This document shows, piece after piece, positions 8,886-22,029 of a stretch of DNA of 64,000 nt (position 1 is its first letter; the number at the start of each line of letters is the position of its first letter). The stretch comes from Icerya purchasi (lineage: Eukaryota > Arthropoda > Insecta > Hemiptera > Monophlebidae). Location of the stretch: the NCBI GenBank assembly GCA_039619475.1, contig CM077116.1:21975443-22039442 (forward strand). Reading direction: 5' to 3'. The notes under the pieces were generated by a model, which saw nothing but the letters and a program-made list of their open reading frames with translations, did not search any database and was not told the origin of the DNA. The translations under genes were made by a program, and so were the position numbers.

Positions 8886-11800
8886 TTTGAAAGTTTCGTT
8901 AAGAAAATAACTTATGATTTCGTTCTCGACAAATAACGATCTTTCCATCGATCATGACCGGAAAAAAAATATTATTTTTGAAACTTTCGAGCTCTCCGCG
9001 CTTAAGGTTCTGAATTTTAAGATGGAAACCTAGATGTTCCAAAGTAAATAAATAAACAGGGACGCACATTTTTTTAACATTGTTCAAAATTTTGAACTAC
9101 AATACATAAATTACAAGCGGGGCTACACGTCATTTTTCAGAATTTTATGAACTTCTAGTAAATTTCAAACAGTTTTGTTAAGAAAACGAAATACGGGTCC
9201 GTTCCCAAAAAATAGCGCTCTTTCCAATAATAATACACTTAAAAAAAATTTTTTTTTTACAAAATTTCGAGCTTTCAGAGCCTCAAGTCACTAATTTTAA
9301 AATTGGAAACTTAGATGTTCCAAACCAGAGAAATATACATGGATGCCCATGTTTACTACTTTCCTCAAAATGTTTAGCTATAATACTCGCGTCACAAATC
9401 AATTCTCGCGCTTTTTCGAACTTTTCAGCAAACTTTGAAAGTTCAATTAAGAAAATGAAATACGGTTTCTTTCCCGACAGATAGCGATCCTTCAAACGGT
9501 ATATAACATGCGTCAGAAAAATAAAAATTTTTCTTCAAAATTTCGAACTTTCAGCGCCTTAAGGGTCCAATTTTAAAACTGAAAATCCAAATGTTATAAA
9601 CTAGAGAAATATAAGGGGATCAGCACGTTTTTAGCCGCGTTCAAAATTTTCAGCTGTAATATACGTGGAGCTAGGGGAGAGACACGTAATTATTTTTGTT
9701 TTTTTGAACTTTTCGGAACTTTGAAAGTTTCGTTAAGAAAATGAAATACGGTTCCGTTCCCGACAAATAGCGATCTTTCCAATGATATATTATAAGCACG
9801 GGCAAAAAAAAATATTTTTTAAAAATTTTGAGCTTTCGGCGCCCTAAGGGTTTTATTTTAAAGCTGGAAACCTGGATGTTCAAAATTAGAGAAATATACG
9901 TGAAGTTGCATATTTTCTAACTTGTTCCAAATTTATAGCTATAATACTTGTGTCGTAAAGAGGGAGCTACAAATTAAAGATCGCGCTTTTTTGAACTTTC
10001 CTGCAACTTTTAAAATTTCGTTAAAAAAATGAAATACGGTTTCGTTCCCGACGAATAGCGATCTTTCTAATAATATATCACAACCCGAAGAAAAAAATAT
10101 TTTATTTCAAAATTTTGAGCTTTCGGCGCCCCAAGGGTCTAATTTTAAAGCTGGAAAGCTGGATGTTTCGAATTAGAGAAATATACGTAGAAGCGCATAT
10201 TTTTAACCGTGTTCAAAATATTTAGCTGTAATATTTGTTTCGCTATGGGGCTAAAAAGTCATTTTTCGCGCTATATTGAACTTTTCGGCAACTTTCAAAG
10301 TTTCGTTAAGAAAATGAAATACGTTTTCGTTCCCAACAAACAGCGATATTTGTAATAGTATATCACAAACCTAAGAAAAAAAAATTTTTTTTTACAAAAT
10401 TTTGAATTTTCGATGCCCCACAGGTCACATTTTAAAGTTGGGGTCCGATTGTCTTAAATCAGAGAAATATACGTAGAGTCGCGTATTTTCTACCATGTTC
10501 CAAATTTAAAGCTGTAATACTCGCGTCGCAAGGAGGGGGCCGCAAATTGGAGCTGACGCTTTTTTAAACTTTACGTCAACTTTGAAAGTTTGGTTAAAAA
10601 AATGAAATTCGGTTCCGTTCCCGACAAATAGCGATCTTTCCAATGATATATTATAAGCACGGGCAAAAAAAAATATTTTTTAAAAATTTTGAGCTTTCGG
10701 CGCCCTAATGGTTTTATTTTAAAGCTGGAAACCTGGATGTTCAAAATTAGAGAAATATACGTGAAGTTGCATATTTTCTAACTTGTTCCAAATTTATAGC
10801 TATAATACTTGCGTCGTAAAGAGGGAGCTACAAATTAAAGATCGCGCTTTTTTGAACTTTCCTGCAACTTTTAAAATTTCGTTAAAAAAATGAAATACGG
10901 TTTCGTTCCCGACGAATAGCGTTCTTTCTAATAATATATCACAACCCGAAGAACAAAATATTTTATTTCAAAATTTTGAGCTTTCGGCGCCCCAAGGGTC
11001 TAATTTTAAAGCTGGAAAGCTGGATGTTTCGAATTAGAGAAATATACGTAGAAGCGCATATTTTTAACCGTGTTCAAAATATTTAGCTGTAATATTTGTT
11101 TCGCTATGGGGCTAAAAAGTCATTTTTCGCGCTATATTGAACTTTTCGGCAACTTTCAAAGTTTCGTTAAGAAAATGAAATACGTTTTCGTTCCCAACAA
11201 ACAGCGATATTTGTAATAGTATATCACAAACCTAAGAAAAAAAAATTTTTTTTTACAAAATTTTGAATTTTCGATGCCCCACAGGTCACATTTTAAAGTT
11301 GGGGTCCGATTGTCTTAAATCAGAGAAATATACGTAGAGTCGTGTATTTTCTACCATGTTCCAAATTTAAAGCTGTAATACTCGCGTCGCAAGGAGGGGG
11401 CCGCAAATTGGAGCTGACGCTTTTTTAAACTTTACGTCAACTTTGAAAGTTTGGTTAAAAAAATGAAATTCGGTTTCGTTCTCGGCTACTAGAGATCTTT
11501 CTTATGATATATCACAAGCCCAAGAAAAAAAATATTTTTTTCCAAAATCTCGAGCTTTCGGTGCCCCGAGGGTCCAATTTCAAAGCTGGAAACTCGGATG
11601 TTCCAAACTAGAGAAATATACGTGTAAGCGCATATTTTTAACCGTGTTCAAAATTTTTATCGGTAATATTCACGGCGCTAGGGGGCGGGCACGTCATTTT
11701 TCGCGCTTTTTTGAACTTTACGGCAACTTTGAAAGTTTCGTTAAGGAAATGAAATTCGGTTTCATTCCCGACAAATAGCGATCTTTCCATCGATATATCG

Positions 11801-12015
11801 CATGCCTGTAAAAAAAAAATATTTTTTTACAAAATTTCGAGCTTTCGTCGCCCCGAGGGTCCCCAGTTTTAAAGTTGGAAATCCGGATGTTTCAAACTAG
11901 AGAAATATACGGGGTTGTGCGTATTTTTAGCCTCATTCAAAATTTTTAACTACAATACTCGTGGCGCTAAGGGGGGGGACACGTCATTTTTTGCGGTTTT
12001 TTGAACTTTTGGGCA
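8886..12015. repeat. Satellite array, about 11 monomers of ~287 bp
   Basis: Tandem repetition recognised from recurring blocks: GAAATACGGTTTCGTTCC, then CGACAAATAGCGATCTTTCC, TTTCGGCGCCCCAAGGG, GCTGGAAACCTGGATGTT and AGAGAAATATACG. The CGATCTTTCC landmark recurs near 8936, 9225, 9485, 9770, 10060, 10346, 10632, 10920, 11208, 11494 and 11779, so spacing is about 260-290, mostly 286-288. Monomers differ from each other by substitutions and poly-A length, and their lengths are not all multiples of three. Open frames within them are therefore not coding. The later monomers are arranged as a higher-order duplication (9749-11470). Confidence 0.9.
9749..11470. repeat. 861-bp higher-order duplication inside satellite
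   Basis: 9749-10609 and 10610-11470 are successive copies of the same three monomers, offset by 861 bases (3 x 287). By eye they differ at only about five or six positions (for example CCCTAAGGG versus CCCTAATGG, GCGATCTTT versus GCGTTCTTT). Single monomers compared with each other are much more diverged. Confidence 0.9.
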
Positions 12016-12380
12016 ACTTTACATAACTTTTGTACCATAATTTTTTGATTTTATGAAAGTACTCCTGCATTGTAGTTTATATTTTGAATTTCAGCGTTAT
12101 AGGTTTATCTAGTGACGAGTTATGATTTTTTAAGTGATTTTTGAGGTCGTTTTATGTACCATTTTATATATTCTTGATGGTTTTTTGGGTTTTTTGCCGT
12201 AATCGGTCATCTTCAAGTTATAGATCGTTTTAAAGATAATTTTAATTGTAATTTATGTTCCAAATTTGAAGTTTATAAGTCAAGCCGTTCGTAAATTATT
12301 GATTTTTATTTGATATTTTTGTCATTTGTGTACCATCTTATAAGGATTCCGTACATTATATGTATACGGAATCCTAAAAA
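12016..12380. repeat. Satellite-flanking repeat with terminal hairpin
   Basis: AT-rich sequence after the array. The part around 12258-12320 (GAAGTTTATAAGTCAAGCCG, then TTTGATATTTTTG) has a relative at 28510-28575. At 12343-12375 an 11-bp inverted repeat AGGATTCCGTA / TACGGAATCCT with a short loop precedes a poly-A run. Confidence 0.65.
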
Positions 12381-14815
12381 AAAAAAAAAAAAACGAACAA
12401 AAAATTGTAGAATTGCTATATATTTTTTGTAAATTAGTAATTCTTTTTTTCGAAGACGCTTTCTAACTTTTGATCGTACATATTGTGTTTTACATAATGT
12501 ATATGAAAGCAGTACTGACTTAATTTTGCTCATAAACAGTATATTAGATATTTTAATTTGCGATTGATTTGGCGTAGTAGCAGTGAGAAGGGAGTTTGAA
12601 GGTTTCCAAATAATTGTGCCGGAGTGAGAAGGAAGTTCGAATTACATATGGTTTTCTCGATCGGTCGGTAAAAGTGGCCGAGTGTGTAGGCCACGACATT
12701 ATTGAATTCGTCGTTAATGTGAGGAGCAGATTTGATATTTGGAAGTAGCGAAAATAATTTGAATGGAAGCGGAATGTGGAAAAAATTGAAGAAAAAGTGC
12801 GGAACTTTATTGTAAAGAGTGAAGAGAAAGTAAATAGCTTCTGGGATAAAATTGAAACGTTACCGGAAGGGAAACTCTAATTATGAAGTATAAATCTTTA
12901 GGGATGGACATTTGAAGAAGGAAATAGAAATTGTGTTAAAGGAAATCTGTATTCAAATCTCCGTAGAGGTAAAGGAATACTATGACGTATTCTGAACTGA
13001 TTAATGGTGTAGTTTTCACTCGAGCTAAAAAACATGAGTTTTGCGTACGTCTAGTTAAATGAGTAGGCATTCGGAGTTGTTTTCGTAAATGAAGGTGCAC
13101 TAGTGCGGTCTGGAGCGAATACTATTTTTTTGTAGAGTGTAATAAGTATGCGAGAATGTTCGGCCAAAGTTGTTACCGAAGAGGATTTAGGTTTAATCTT
13201 CTAAGGATAGGGATATGTAGATTTTCGAATATGTAAGTCGACTGTTAAGATTCCGAACTAAAGAAGTTTGATACTTATTTATGCGCGATCGAAGATGGAC
13301 GGGCGAGAAATTAATATTAAGCAGTCGAATTTGGAAGGGGGAATTGAAAGGTGAATATATTAAACGGCTTTAATGATTTGGTGTGGTAATGTGCCAGATG
13401 AGAACGTAATACGACGCCGTCTTACCTATAGAATGGGAAAGAGTTAGTAGAAAGGGAGAGTGTTTCAAGAGTATTAAAAAGGGCAGGATTGGAAAAGAAT
13501 AAGTTCTACGGCTGACCATGAAGAAGAACCTTAAGAGTAAAAGTTGTAAAAGGGAACAGTGAATTTAAGAGGGAAATATTAATGTGCCCAACGTCTTAGT
13601 TTTTCATAAAGGGAGGTGGCCGCTGACGAAAGCGGGAAAAGCGGGCAGTGTAAATGTAATTTCTATTTAAATATGTGAATTGCAGATATTGGATATAAAC
13701 AGACTTAAACTAGAATCCGAGGCAAATATAAACATGCTATTGTTACGTCCTTATGTTCCAGTCGTCGTATGAGCCGCCTATTTGATATGTTTTCGGAAAG
13801 TTTTTTTAGACAAGAAGCTGAGAAGTGCGAGGACAGAAGGAAGAGTTTTCTTTTATTTTTGTAAGAATATCGGAATAAAATGGGGCTCTTAAAGTTATTT
13901 AAATAAATTCTACATTTTGAAATTATGGTATTAAAAAATTGTGGGGGGGTCGTTGAAAAAAAAATTCCTGAAAATATATTCTATTTAACTTTAAAATAGA
14001 AAGTTTATTTTAAATACTATAGATATCAGAAAAATTATGTACGAATACGATAATCGTAAGAATAATTATAGACAATTGAAATAAACTTGCCCCGCTGAAG
14101 TGTACATAACAATCAGGTGGAGGAGAAAGAGCGAAAAATTGAAGGAATGCGAATAAGTTGAAAGGGGAAATTTGTAGATTATGAGACAAGTGAAACAGCT
14201 TAGTCGGTGCAAAAAGGTGAATAATTAATGGAGTACGGAGGAAATATGTACACGTATTTTGTATAGAAAAAAGTAGAAAGGATTTAAAAAATTCTCAGAA
14301 AAATTGTTAGCGATTAATGTGATAAAAACTGATCGACCACGGCTTGCACAAACTTGAGGTGTATCTCAGTGCAGCTGATGCAGGAGGTACACAGTTTACT
14401 TTGCTAGCTCTACTTCAGGTTCGATTTTAAAACGTTTCAATCAGTTTTCCGAATAAAGGTGTGATCAGTTTTGGTCCATTTTCATATAATTTCTTCGTTG
14501 GCTCATTTTGATTTAACCGGCGGCGTAGCAGAGGGTTGTTATAAAGTTTGCATATAAATTTCATCGAATTCGCATTCTCTTTATCGCGCATCTTATTATA
14601 TTGCGCTTTTTTTTTCTGTCTTTAGTTGCCAACAAAAATAATAGTAACAAAAAAAAGCGAAAAAGCAAGGGCCACTGTGTTTTGCGCGGTTTTATTTTGA
14701 AACTAATAAGGGGGAGGGGTCGTCTACTTTATCGAGCCAGAAAAAAAATCGATTTTTCCCCCTCATAAACCACTTCTAAAACGTACGGGAATACACGGAT
14801 AAAAGGATTATTCAA
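12381..14815. other. Unrecognised purine-rich region
   Basis: About 2.4 kb, with purine-rich plus strand and somewhat higher GC than its surroundings between 12560 and 13660. Frames are broken by many stops; fragments such as KIEEKVRNFIVKSEEKVNSF look coding-like but I recognise no family. It may be the 5' part of an unknown retroelement. Confidence 0.4.
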
Positions 14816-15181
14816 TTTTTCTTTTTTTTTTTTTTATTTAAAAATAATTTGCGTGTCCTACAAGGCAATGTCTGTGGGTTCCCAACATAATTATATTCGT
14901 TTATTCATCATATACATCTTAAATCTAATACATCATATTCGTCTTATATATATTACTTAATTCAACTTAAATTATATTTTTACTATTCTACGTCTAATTT
15001 TAATTCACAACATTTATACCCATCGCACGTCGTACCGCAATATTTTCACATAAGCCATAAGTAATGCAGCTAGAACATGAGCATCAAACATTAGTTGTTT
15101 TTTTTCATTATATCATTATTATTTACTCTTTCAATCAATTACCCGTCTTATCGCTGTTCCTTTCCTATGACTAGCCATTTC

Positions 15182-16909
15182 TCATTCTTCGCACCACGCA
15201 ATCAACCATATTTTTATTTTGTCTTTCCATATATTCAAGTTACGTTCGTCTCTTAATTCCTTTGGTAAGTTACCTAGTAAATGACTCATAACTTCCTCTT
15301 CAACATTATCAATTTTATTATTAATCCCTTTAGGTCTTATAAAACATAAATTGTCATAGTTCCTAGTCCCATATGTCGGTAATCTTGTTTTTTCTGTTTT
15401 ATACCTTAAAAGTTTACTGTAATAAAAAAACATTTTTGGCGACATTTCTTTATTATTATCCCACCCCAAGTAGAATTCGTTACAAGATTCGCACTTGTCC
15501 AATTCGGTAACAAAATTTTTAAACATCTTTTCTGTATCCTACTAATTTTCCTTAATTTCGTTTTTTTGCCTCCCCCCAAATTTCGATCGCGTATCTAATC
15601 CTAGTCATTATTAATGAGTCAAAATACAGTCACGTAGTTTTGTAATTCATAACTTGATTTAATTTCTATAACGCCGGCATAGTCTGCCTAATTTTCCTAG
15701 CAATGTTATCTATGTGAACTCTCCAAGTTAACGCCTTATCGAATGTTATTCCCAGGTATTTGAAATTATCAGCCATTTCTAACGGCTCACAACGGCATAC
15801 TTCCGATCTATGAAGGCAATATCTACCTTGTGCAAAACTATTTTAGGCACGAACTTTCTAAATCTACTCGGTGTTCTTACGTACATCACTTTTGATTTTT
15901 TGGCATTTATTAATAATTTTTTATCGTGTACCCATCTGCAAACCATATTCAAGTCCTCCTGAAGCAGCCTTTCTGCTATTTCTACGTCTTGGTGTTCAAT
16001 TACCAGAGCAATGTCATCAGCATATGCGTAAAGTTTGGCGTTCCTAATACAATTGTGAATGGAGTTGATGTAAATTAAAAACAGTAACGGTGCTAATATA
16101 GTTCCTTGTCCTACTCCATATTTCGTTTTCCCCATATCACTATATTCATTACCAATTTTCACTAAACATTCCCTTTCATGTAAGTAACATCTAAACCAAT
16201 TAAAATATTTCCCTGTTATACCAATTTTGTTTAGGTCTTCTATCAATATTTCCCTATCCACTAAATCAAAAGCCTTAGTAAGGTCTAGAAAGACTATCAA
16301 AAATTGTTTGCCGGATGCTAATCTCTTATTTATTGCAGATGTAAAAGTTCTGAGCAGAGTTACCGTTGATATTTCCCCTTTCTAAACCCATATTGGTTAT
16401 GATATATTAGGTTGTTCTCTTCCAGGTACAATTTAAGATATGTTACCTACATAGTGCTCAACCACTTTAGCAATAACTGATATTAACGTAATTAGTCTAT
16501 AGTTTTCAGAATCCCCATTTTTATATATTGGTCTTATTGTTCCTACTTTTAACTCCCTGGGGAATATACCTACTTTTACCAACTTAATAATAATTTTTGT
16601 TAATAGCGGAGCAAGCTTTTTCGCATGTGTAATTACATCTTTCACCCGTACACCATCATGTCCTTGGGCTTCATTCTTATTAATTTTCCTAACTATGTTT
16701 TCTATCACTTCATTTGTGGTTTTCGGTATGGAAAATGACATAACCGTAGTATTCACGTTCTCGGTTCTAATGAGTCTAATATCACAATTATGTTTCAGAT
16801 TTTCAATAGTTTCCATATAATATTTTTGAAATTTACGCGCCGCATTGCGATACCCATCAAAATTCTTCCCTATTGCCTCATCTATAATTATAGACTTTTT
16901 TTTACACAC
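15182..16909 (-). pseudogene. LINE reverse transcriptase polyprotein relic
   Basis: Three open blocks in sequence on the minus strand (16433-16909, 15779-16300, 15182-15526). The middle block has the catalytic aspartates: one in FLDLTKAFD and two in AYADDIAL, so the RT active site is intact in sequence. The joins at about 16300-16430 and 15530-15780 are out of frame or contain stops. The last block (RLPTYGTRNYDNLCF ... KGINNKIDNVEEEV ... WLIAWCEE) aligns by eye with the end of the plus-strand copy at 41556, which defines it as the family C-terminus. No zinc knuckle was seen at the end. Confidence 0.85.
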
Positions 16910-17017
16910 TATTTGATCTATTATCTTCCAGGTTTTTTTAATGTTATTATTCGCTTTAAATAATTCCTGTTGGTAATATTTTTCTTTTACTTGTCAATTT
17001 CCCGTATTTCTTATATT

Positions 17018-17309
17018 GTAATAAACAAAAGTGAAAAAAGGGGAAAGGGAAAGATACGGAACAAAATAAATAAATAAAATAATAAAAAATAAAAATAAAA
17101 TAAATAATAGATTAGTTATAGCTAAGTTAGAAATAAGGAAAAATAGGATAAGTTTGTAATAAAATATTTGCGCAGCGATAAAATTGTATAGTGTATAAGT
17201 AGTATAACGTAGGCATATTTAGATATAAGAAAACTCGTCGACAAGCGTGTATAGCTTGACGAGGGAATGTGTAAATATTAATAAATATATGTGTTTAAAA
17301 AAAAAAAAA
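17018..17309 (+). mobile_element. Nested LINE 3' tail
   Basis: Non-coding 3' UTR-like insert ending in a 14-A run (about 17296-17309). A CTCGTC...GACGAG stem with inner AAGC/GCTT (17233-17263) precedes the tail. It separates two parts of the minus-strand LINE reading frame (RYKE on one side, YKKYGKLT on the other). Flanks TTTCTTATATT (about 17006-17016) and TTCTTTATATC (17311-17321) are similar, possibly a worn target duplication. Confidence 0.65.
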
Positions 17310-17510
17310 AGTTCTTTATATCTACTATTTGAATTATTCCCTTTGCATCTTTTGTAATATCGGTCTCTAATATGTACGAAATTTAATATTTTCCTATTCA
17401 TCCAAGCTGCAATAGGATTGTATCTCCTTTCCCTCCTTGTCTGTCTAGTAAATTTGCAATCGCCATAAAGTTTATTAAATGCTACTTTTAATTCGATGTC
17501 GTTATAAAGT

Positions 17511-18085
17511 TACAGGCGTAAAAAAACAATGCACAATACGTTCTTAAACTTTTTAATGTACAAAAAAAAACAAAAAAGACGTACTTTCTCAAAACGTTAT
17601 TTTTCAAAGAGCGGTGCCCATGAAGTTTTCAACCGATTTCGCTGAAATTTTTCAGACATCTTCTATATACGTCCGGTTTTCATCTGAACTAGAATAATTA
17701 ACTACATTATACAGTTGTTTTTTTTAAATTTGGAGAATGTCAAAAAAGTTCCGAAAAATTAATTTTTTTTCAAAACGTTGGCAAAAATTGAAATTTCAAT
17801 ATTCCTATTCGGTTGCAGTTCACACGATAGCTCATATCGACAGATTTAGGGTATATTTTCGTAAATCGTGGGTACCGTTTAACAAATTTTTTTTCACTTA
17901 TCTGTCGCAGGGGGTACATCGGATTCTTGCCCGTATATCAACTTGGAAAAATTTTTCTAAATACTTTTAAAATTTCAATAAATATCGATATATAAAAGTT
18001 TCAACGAAGCGTTTTCTTACGGTTCCTTTCAAAAAATACCCCATAAAAAAAATTAAACTAAAAAAAAAACAACCCCTCAGTAGGA
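17511..18085. other. AT-rich spacer
   Basis: Homopolymer-rich DNA with repeated phrases such as TTTTCAAAACGTT; nothing coding recognised. Confidence 0.4.
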
Positions 18086-18089
18086 GGCG

Positions 18090-19287
18090 CGACCCTTTTA
18101 AGCGCGCGATCTGAGGAAATTTGCTTCTCGTTCTACAGCCTCGACTCGGAAAAACCTGTAAAATAATTAAGCGCGACGCGAAAGATAAGAGGGATAAGAG
18201 GCTGTTTCTCGATCGTTTGGGGAGTGTTTCTACGATTTATCATTGTCGTAACGATCGATTTATTGCGCCATTTTGAGATAACGGTCTGAATTTTTAATGG
18301 CGCTCCGATCCGATTTTTGTTTCGCTTTATTTTCTTTTAAATCTCGACCGGCGGGACCTTTAGGTCGCTGATCGATTTCACCGTATCCAAATTACGATCT
18401 GCGAAAAGTATATTAACGAGGTGATTAAAACGGCGTTAATTGCTTTTTCGCTTTTATCGGAAGTACATTTTTCGCTGACTTATCCGAGAGAAGACATTTT
18501 AAATTTCAAAATCGACCAAAATGTATATGCACGCTGTTGCGTAATTTTATCTTTAATATTTATCGCAAAGTGTTAAAACTACCTTTAATTTGGCAGCTGT
18601 ATACATTTTTAAAATTTTCCTTTCTTTTAATGTTTTTATTTATTATTATTTGTTTTTCGCAAATGATCGTGTTTCATCTTTAATTTCGTATTTTCCGTTC
18701 CTGTTGTCGGCTATCTCGCTCTGGAAACAAGTGGCCGTCCGAAATCAGAGCTGTTCACTGTTTTCGCCGCCTCCCATCGTTCTCTCTGGGAATTGTTACG
18801 AAATTAAAAAATCAGTCAGTTCACGATTCGTCAGTAAAAAAAAGAAATAAGTCGGTGTCTTTGGAAAATATTCAAAATGACGAGTCTTCACGCCGACAGA
18901 TAAAAAAAAAATTATGTTTTTCGAACCAAGTTCTTTTACGCGGCTTGTCGGTCGGAGTAAACTGGCAGAAAAGGAGTACTGACGAAAAAAAGCGTTATGC
19001 GGCATCCTCCAAGCGACCTTCACTCTCTTTCTCTTTCGCTCTGTCTCTTTCTATTATACACCTATGTTTGTATGCGCGCGGGTGCGCGCGTTCGTGTGAG
19101 TATCGAAATTCGAGCAGCAAGCATCGTACGCGGTTAGCTGTATAAGCTCAATTCTAAACACGTGTGTTATCGAATTCGAAAATTGGCGCGGTTTTTTCGT
19201 GCGACGTTACCACACTTCAACGAGTCTGATGATTTATTTTTCGTTTTTGTTTTAATTCATACGGGATTTATTATATATCGTGTGCTA
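18090..19287 (+). promoter_or_regulatory. Possible promoter-like, CpG-containing block
   Basis: GC and CpG content rise relative to the surroundings (GGAGGCGCGACCC, GCGCGCGATC, then GCGCGCGGGTGCGCGCG at about 19074-19090). A pyrimidine tract of CTCTCTTTCTCTTTCGCTCT type (about 19021-19050) and two TCAGT motifs near 18812-18836 resemble insect promoter elements. No downstream start codon with an exon-like frame could be found, so this is only a candidate for a promoter or 5' exon of a gene that lies mainly elsewhere. Confidence 0.2.
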
Positions 19288-19398
19288 TTTTTTTTATCGT
19301 ATACTTTATGAATGACTTTATACTTGTATATCTACCAAAAACTGGTGAAAGGAACTTGGTTCCTACCGGGTGTCTAGACAGCACTTCTTTTTTTTTCT
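19288..19398. repeat. Dispersed short repeat, unbroken copy
   Basis: Matches 1385-1451 plus 3261-3322. It has the full order TATACTTTATGAATGACTTT, CTACCAAAAA, GAAAGGAACTTGGTTCC, CTAGACAGCAC and a T-rich tail, without the LINE that splits the first copy. It therefore serves as the empty-site reference. Confidence 0.85.
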
Positions 19399-22020
19399 TT
19401 CGTTTTTACTACAATATTTGAAGCTCGGTATTATCGGGTATATTTCTCAATTTACGCATCGCAGAGCGCAGTAATTTTGCCGTTTTATAAATAAAACTTA
19501 AAGTATTTCATTACCTTGCAGTTTATTTCCAGATCATTTAAAGCGTTTGATGAAGAAATTTTTTTTTCTGTTTTGTAATAGCTTCTGCAGTAATGTCAAT
19601 GGAAGAACGCGTTCGATTAAGTTAAGCCGGATTTGGTGATAGGCGTACCGGGTTTATACATTTTTCGAATTGCACTTTAAAAAGCTTGTTATTACTATAA
19701 TGAGGTGTAAAAGAGAAAAACAAATGTAAACGAGAACTTTTAATGACTTGAACGCTTGATGAGGTTTCAGCATAAACAGAAATGAATTACGCTAATAAAA
19801 TAATTCGCATTACTTCAAATGATTAACGGATCAGAAAGATTTTAAATAAAGAAAAAATAACAAAAATAGTACATGAACGTGTAATATATAAATAAACTGA
19901 AACTATTAATTTGACGATTGGTTGGGGATTATTAAGATCCGAATCTAGTCGGGAAATTATTAGTTGTAATTTATTTATATTACGCGTTTGTGTATGAAGT
20001 AGTATTTTCATTACGTATAATTAACGCGAAATGGCTGAGAGTCGAATCAGTGGAAAAAAATAAATCTGAACTTTGTGTAAAATTATTCTTTCGGAAATTT
20101 TTATATATATATATATATAAAACTCGGCCATTTTGACCTCGCAAGGGGCTGTGCCCCTTGACCCCTCTTGCTTTCATTTACGTCTCTTTCTCTTCTATAC
20201 TTTGTATAAAATGATCAAAATTTACAACGTAATTCTTACTGGCATCAACACACAAAAAAAAAAAAAAAAAAACATAACCACAAAAGTCGTATTCTAACAT
20301 TTAACTTTCATCATATAAAATTAAGAGATTTTTTCGTCACATTTTTCGTTACATAAAATTGGGACATTTTTTTGGGACATTTTTTGGGACATTTTGCGTT
20401 ACATAAAATTGGGACATTTTTTCGAATGAGGGGTAGCCTAAAAATTACGTTGTAATGAATATATATATATATATTTCACTGTTTTCTGCTTAACTGTTTA
20501 TTTCATTGTTTCAAAAAAAAAGTCAAAAAACGGAGGTTATATGTTATTGTTGTGTACAATTTTTTTTTCTTTTCTTTCGATTATTCACGCATAACTTTTG
20601 GATATTTAGACCGATTTTAATGATTTTTTTTGTTTATTCGAAAATATAGTATAAGCATATCGATCGGTATCGATGAAAAAAGATACTCAGTGGTTGAAAC
20701 AGGGAAGAGGATCCGTTTAGAAAAATTATTATTAATGTAACGAACGCCGTTGACATTTACCGAGGTTATTTTTATCATCGAAACGTAACAAAAAATTTAA
20801 ATTTTATCAGTATTAACCACAGATAAATATAGATTCAATTAATGAAGAAGGATTTTGAAACCGCCATAGCGCAAATTAAAAAAATTGAACTCTGTCTTAT
20901 AATATTACTGCGAATAAGTTCTGACCATGAGGACTGACCCCAATGATACCCTTTCTTTATTAGAAATTGTACAGTGGGATAATCCCATATTAATAGCGAT
21001 GATAGTATCGGTGAATGCCGATAGTCAGTAGTCATCAAATATAAAGTTAAAAGAAGGAGTCTCCTTAAGGGATGTACTTTACTTAATATAACTGTATAGA
21101 AAAATTGGTCAAATAAATTTCACTAGAATACAGGTGAAATATGAAAAAAATTTAAAATTAAAAAAGCGAGCCCGAATGAAAAAATTACTGGTCTATACAA
21201 CGTAGTTTCGAATAAAGATAATGAATTTGAAAAAAGAAAGAAAAAAAAATTCTGGCGGCAACTTCAGGATTAAGTATCTAATAAAAATGCGCCGAAAAAC
21301 GGTTACACTCAATAAAATGTATCTCGTACAGTAAAATAATATAGCTCTAAAGAAGAAGGAGGAATGGGCATTTATTCTTAAACAACATTAATACTTATTG
21401 TAATTTCGATGTAAACTAAATTCAAACTGCAACAATTAAAAAACCATATTAAAACACGATTACATTGATTATTTTTTTCATAAGCCGAGTGTTGGAAACA
21501 TCGGGAACATTTAATACGGGTTTTTCATTGTTGCAATTTGAATTTGCTGTTTCGAGACTTCGGTTAAGGTATAAATAGTAATAATATCCCTGCTTTAAGG
21601 TATATTTTATATATAAGTATTACCTGTTATCGAGTATTTTTTTTTCCTTAAATTTTTAGAGCAAATATTGAAGATCGAAACAATCCGTCAAATGAGAGAT
21701 TACCCGCGATTTATGTAATAACGCATTATTACTTTTTTTTCATTGCCTGTCGACTCCTTTTAAAATTGTTTACCATATCGATATAAGTTACCACCGTGCA
21801 CATGCATTCTGTGTAGCCATCTATTTTGGACGTTCCGTGCATCTAAATCGCATTCCAAAGTCTAGCATAAATGATGTACTTTTAACATTTTCACTGTATT
21901 ATTTTATTTTATTTTTTGATTCTGCTTTTATTTTGTAGTGTAGAAATTGTAAAATACTTCAACATTATTGAAATACTTGAATTTTAAAAAGCCGATGGTG
22001 GAGATCCCTTGGGGCGCACG
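19399..22020. other. AT-rich spacer with simple repeats
   Basis: No gene recognised. Visible items are a (TA)n run at 20102-20120, a small palindrome CAAGGGGCTGTGCCCCTTG at 20142-20160, a short tandem of GGGACATTTTT with GTTACATAAAATT units at about 20335-20425, and (AT)n at 20457-20475. The open frame minus 20835-21038 is without motif. Confidence 0.5.
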
Positions 22021-22029
22021 AGCGAAGCG

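Larger units (their letters stand above)
14817..17510 (-). mobile_element. LINE with YADD RT, 5'-truncated, nested insertion
   Basis: Minus-strand non-LTR retrotransposon. From high to low coordinates: a leader (YNPIAAWMNRKILNFVHIRD, about 17345-17420), a nested plus-strand insertion (about 17018-17309), then KYYQQELFKANNNIKKTWKI (about 16930-16990). RT fingers follow (KINKNEAQGHDGV, IRPIYKNGDSENYRLITL; 16433-16909), then palm with FLDLTKAFDLVDRE, YGVGQGTILAPLLF and AYADDIAL (15779-16300). The C-terminal domain ends AWCEE (15182-15526). A ~360-base 3' UTR ends in a poly-A (T run at 14821-14834). A few frameshifts break the ORF. Related copies lie at 41100-41892 and 57435-57660. Confidence 0.88.

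Noticed and set aside
8899..9883. Several 60-70 codon minus-strand frames in the satellite
   Set aside because: They recur with the monomer, whose length is not a multiple of three, and are interrupted in most copies; repeat shadows.
12560..13660. Coding region on the plus strand
   Set aside because: Frames are short and shifting with many stops; suggestive peptides could not be tied to a family, so no gene is called.
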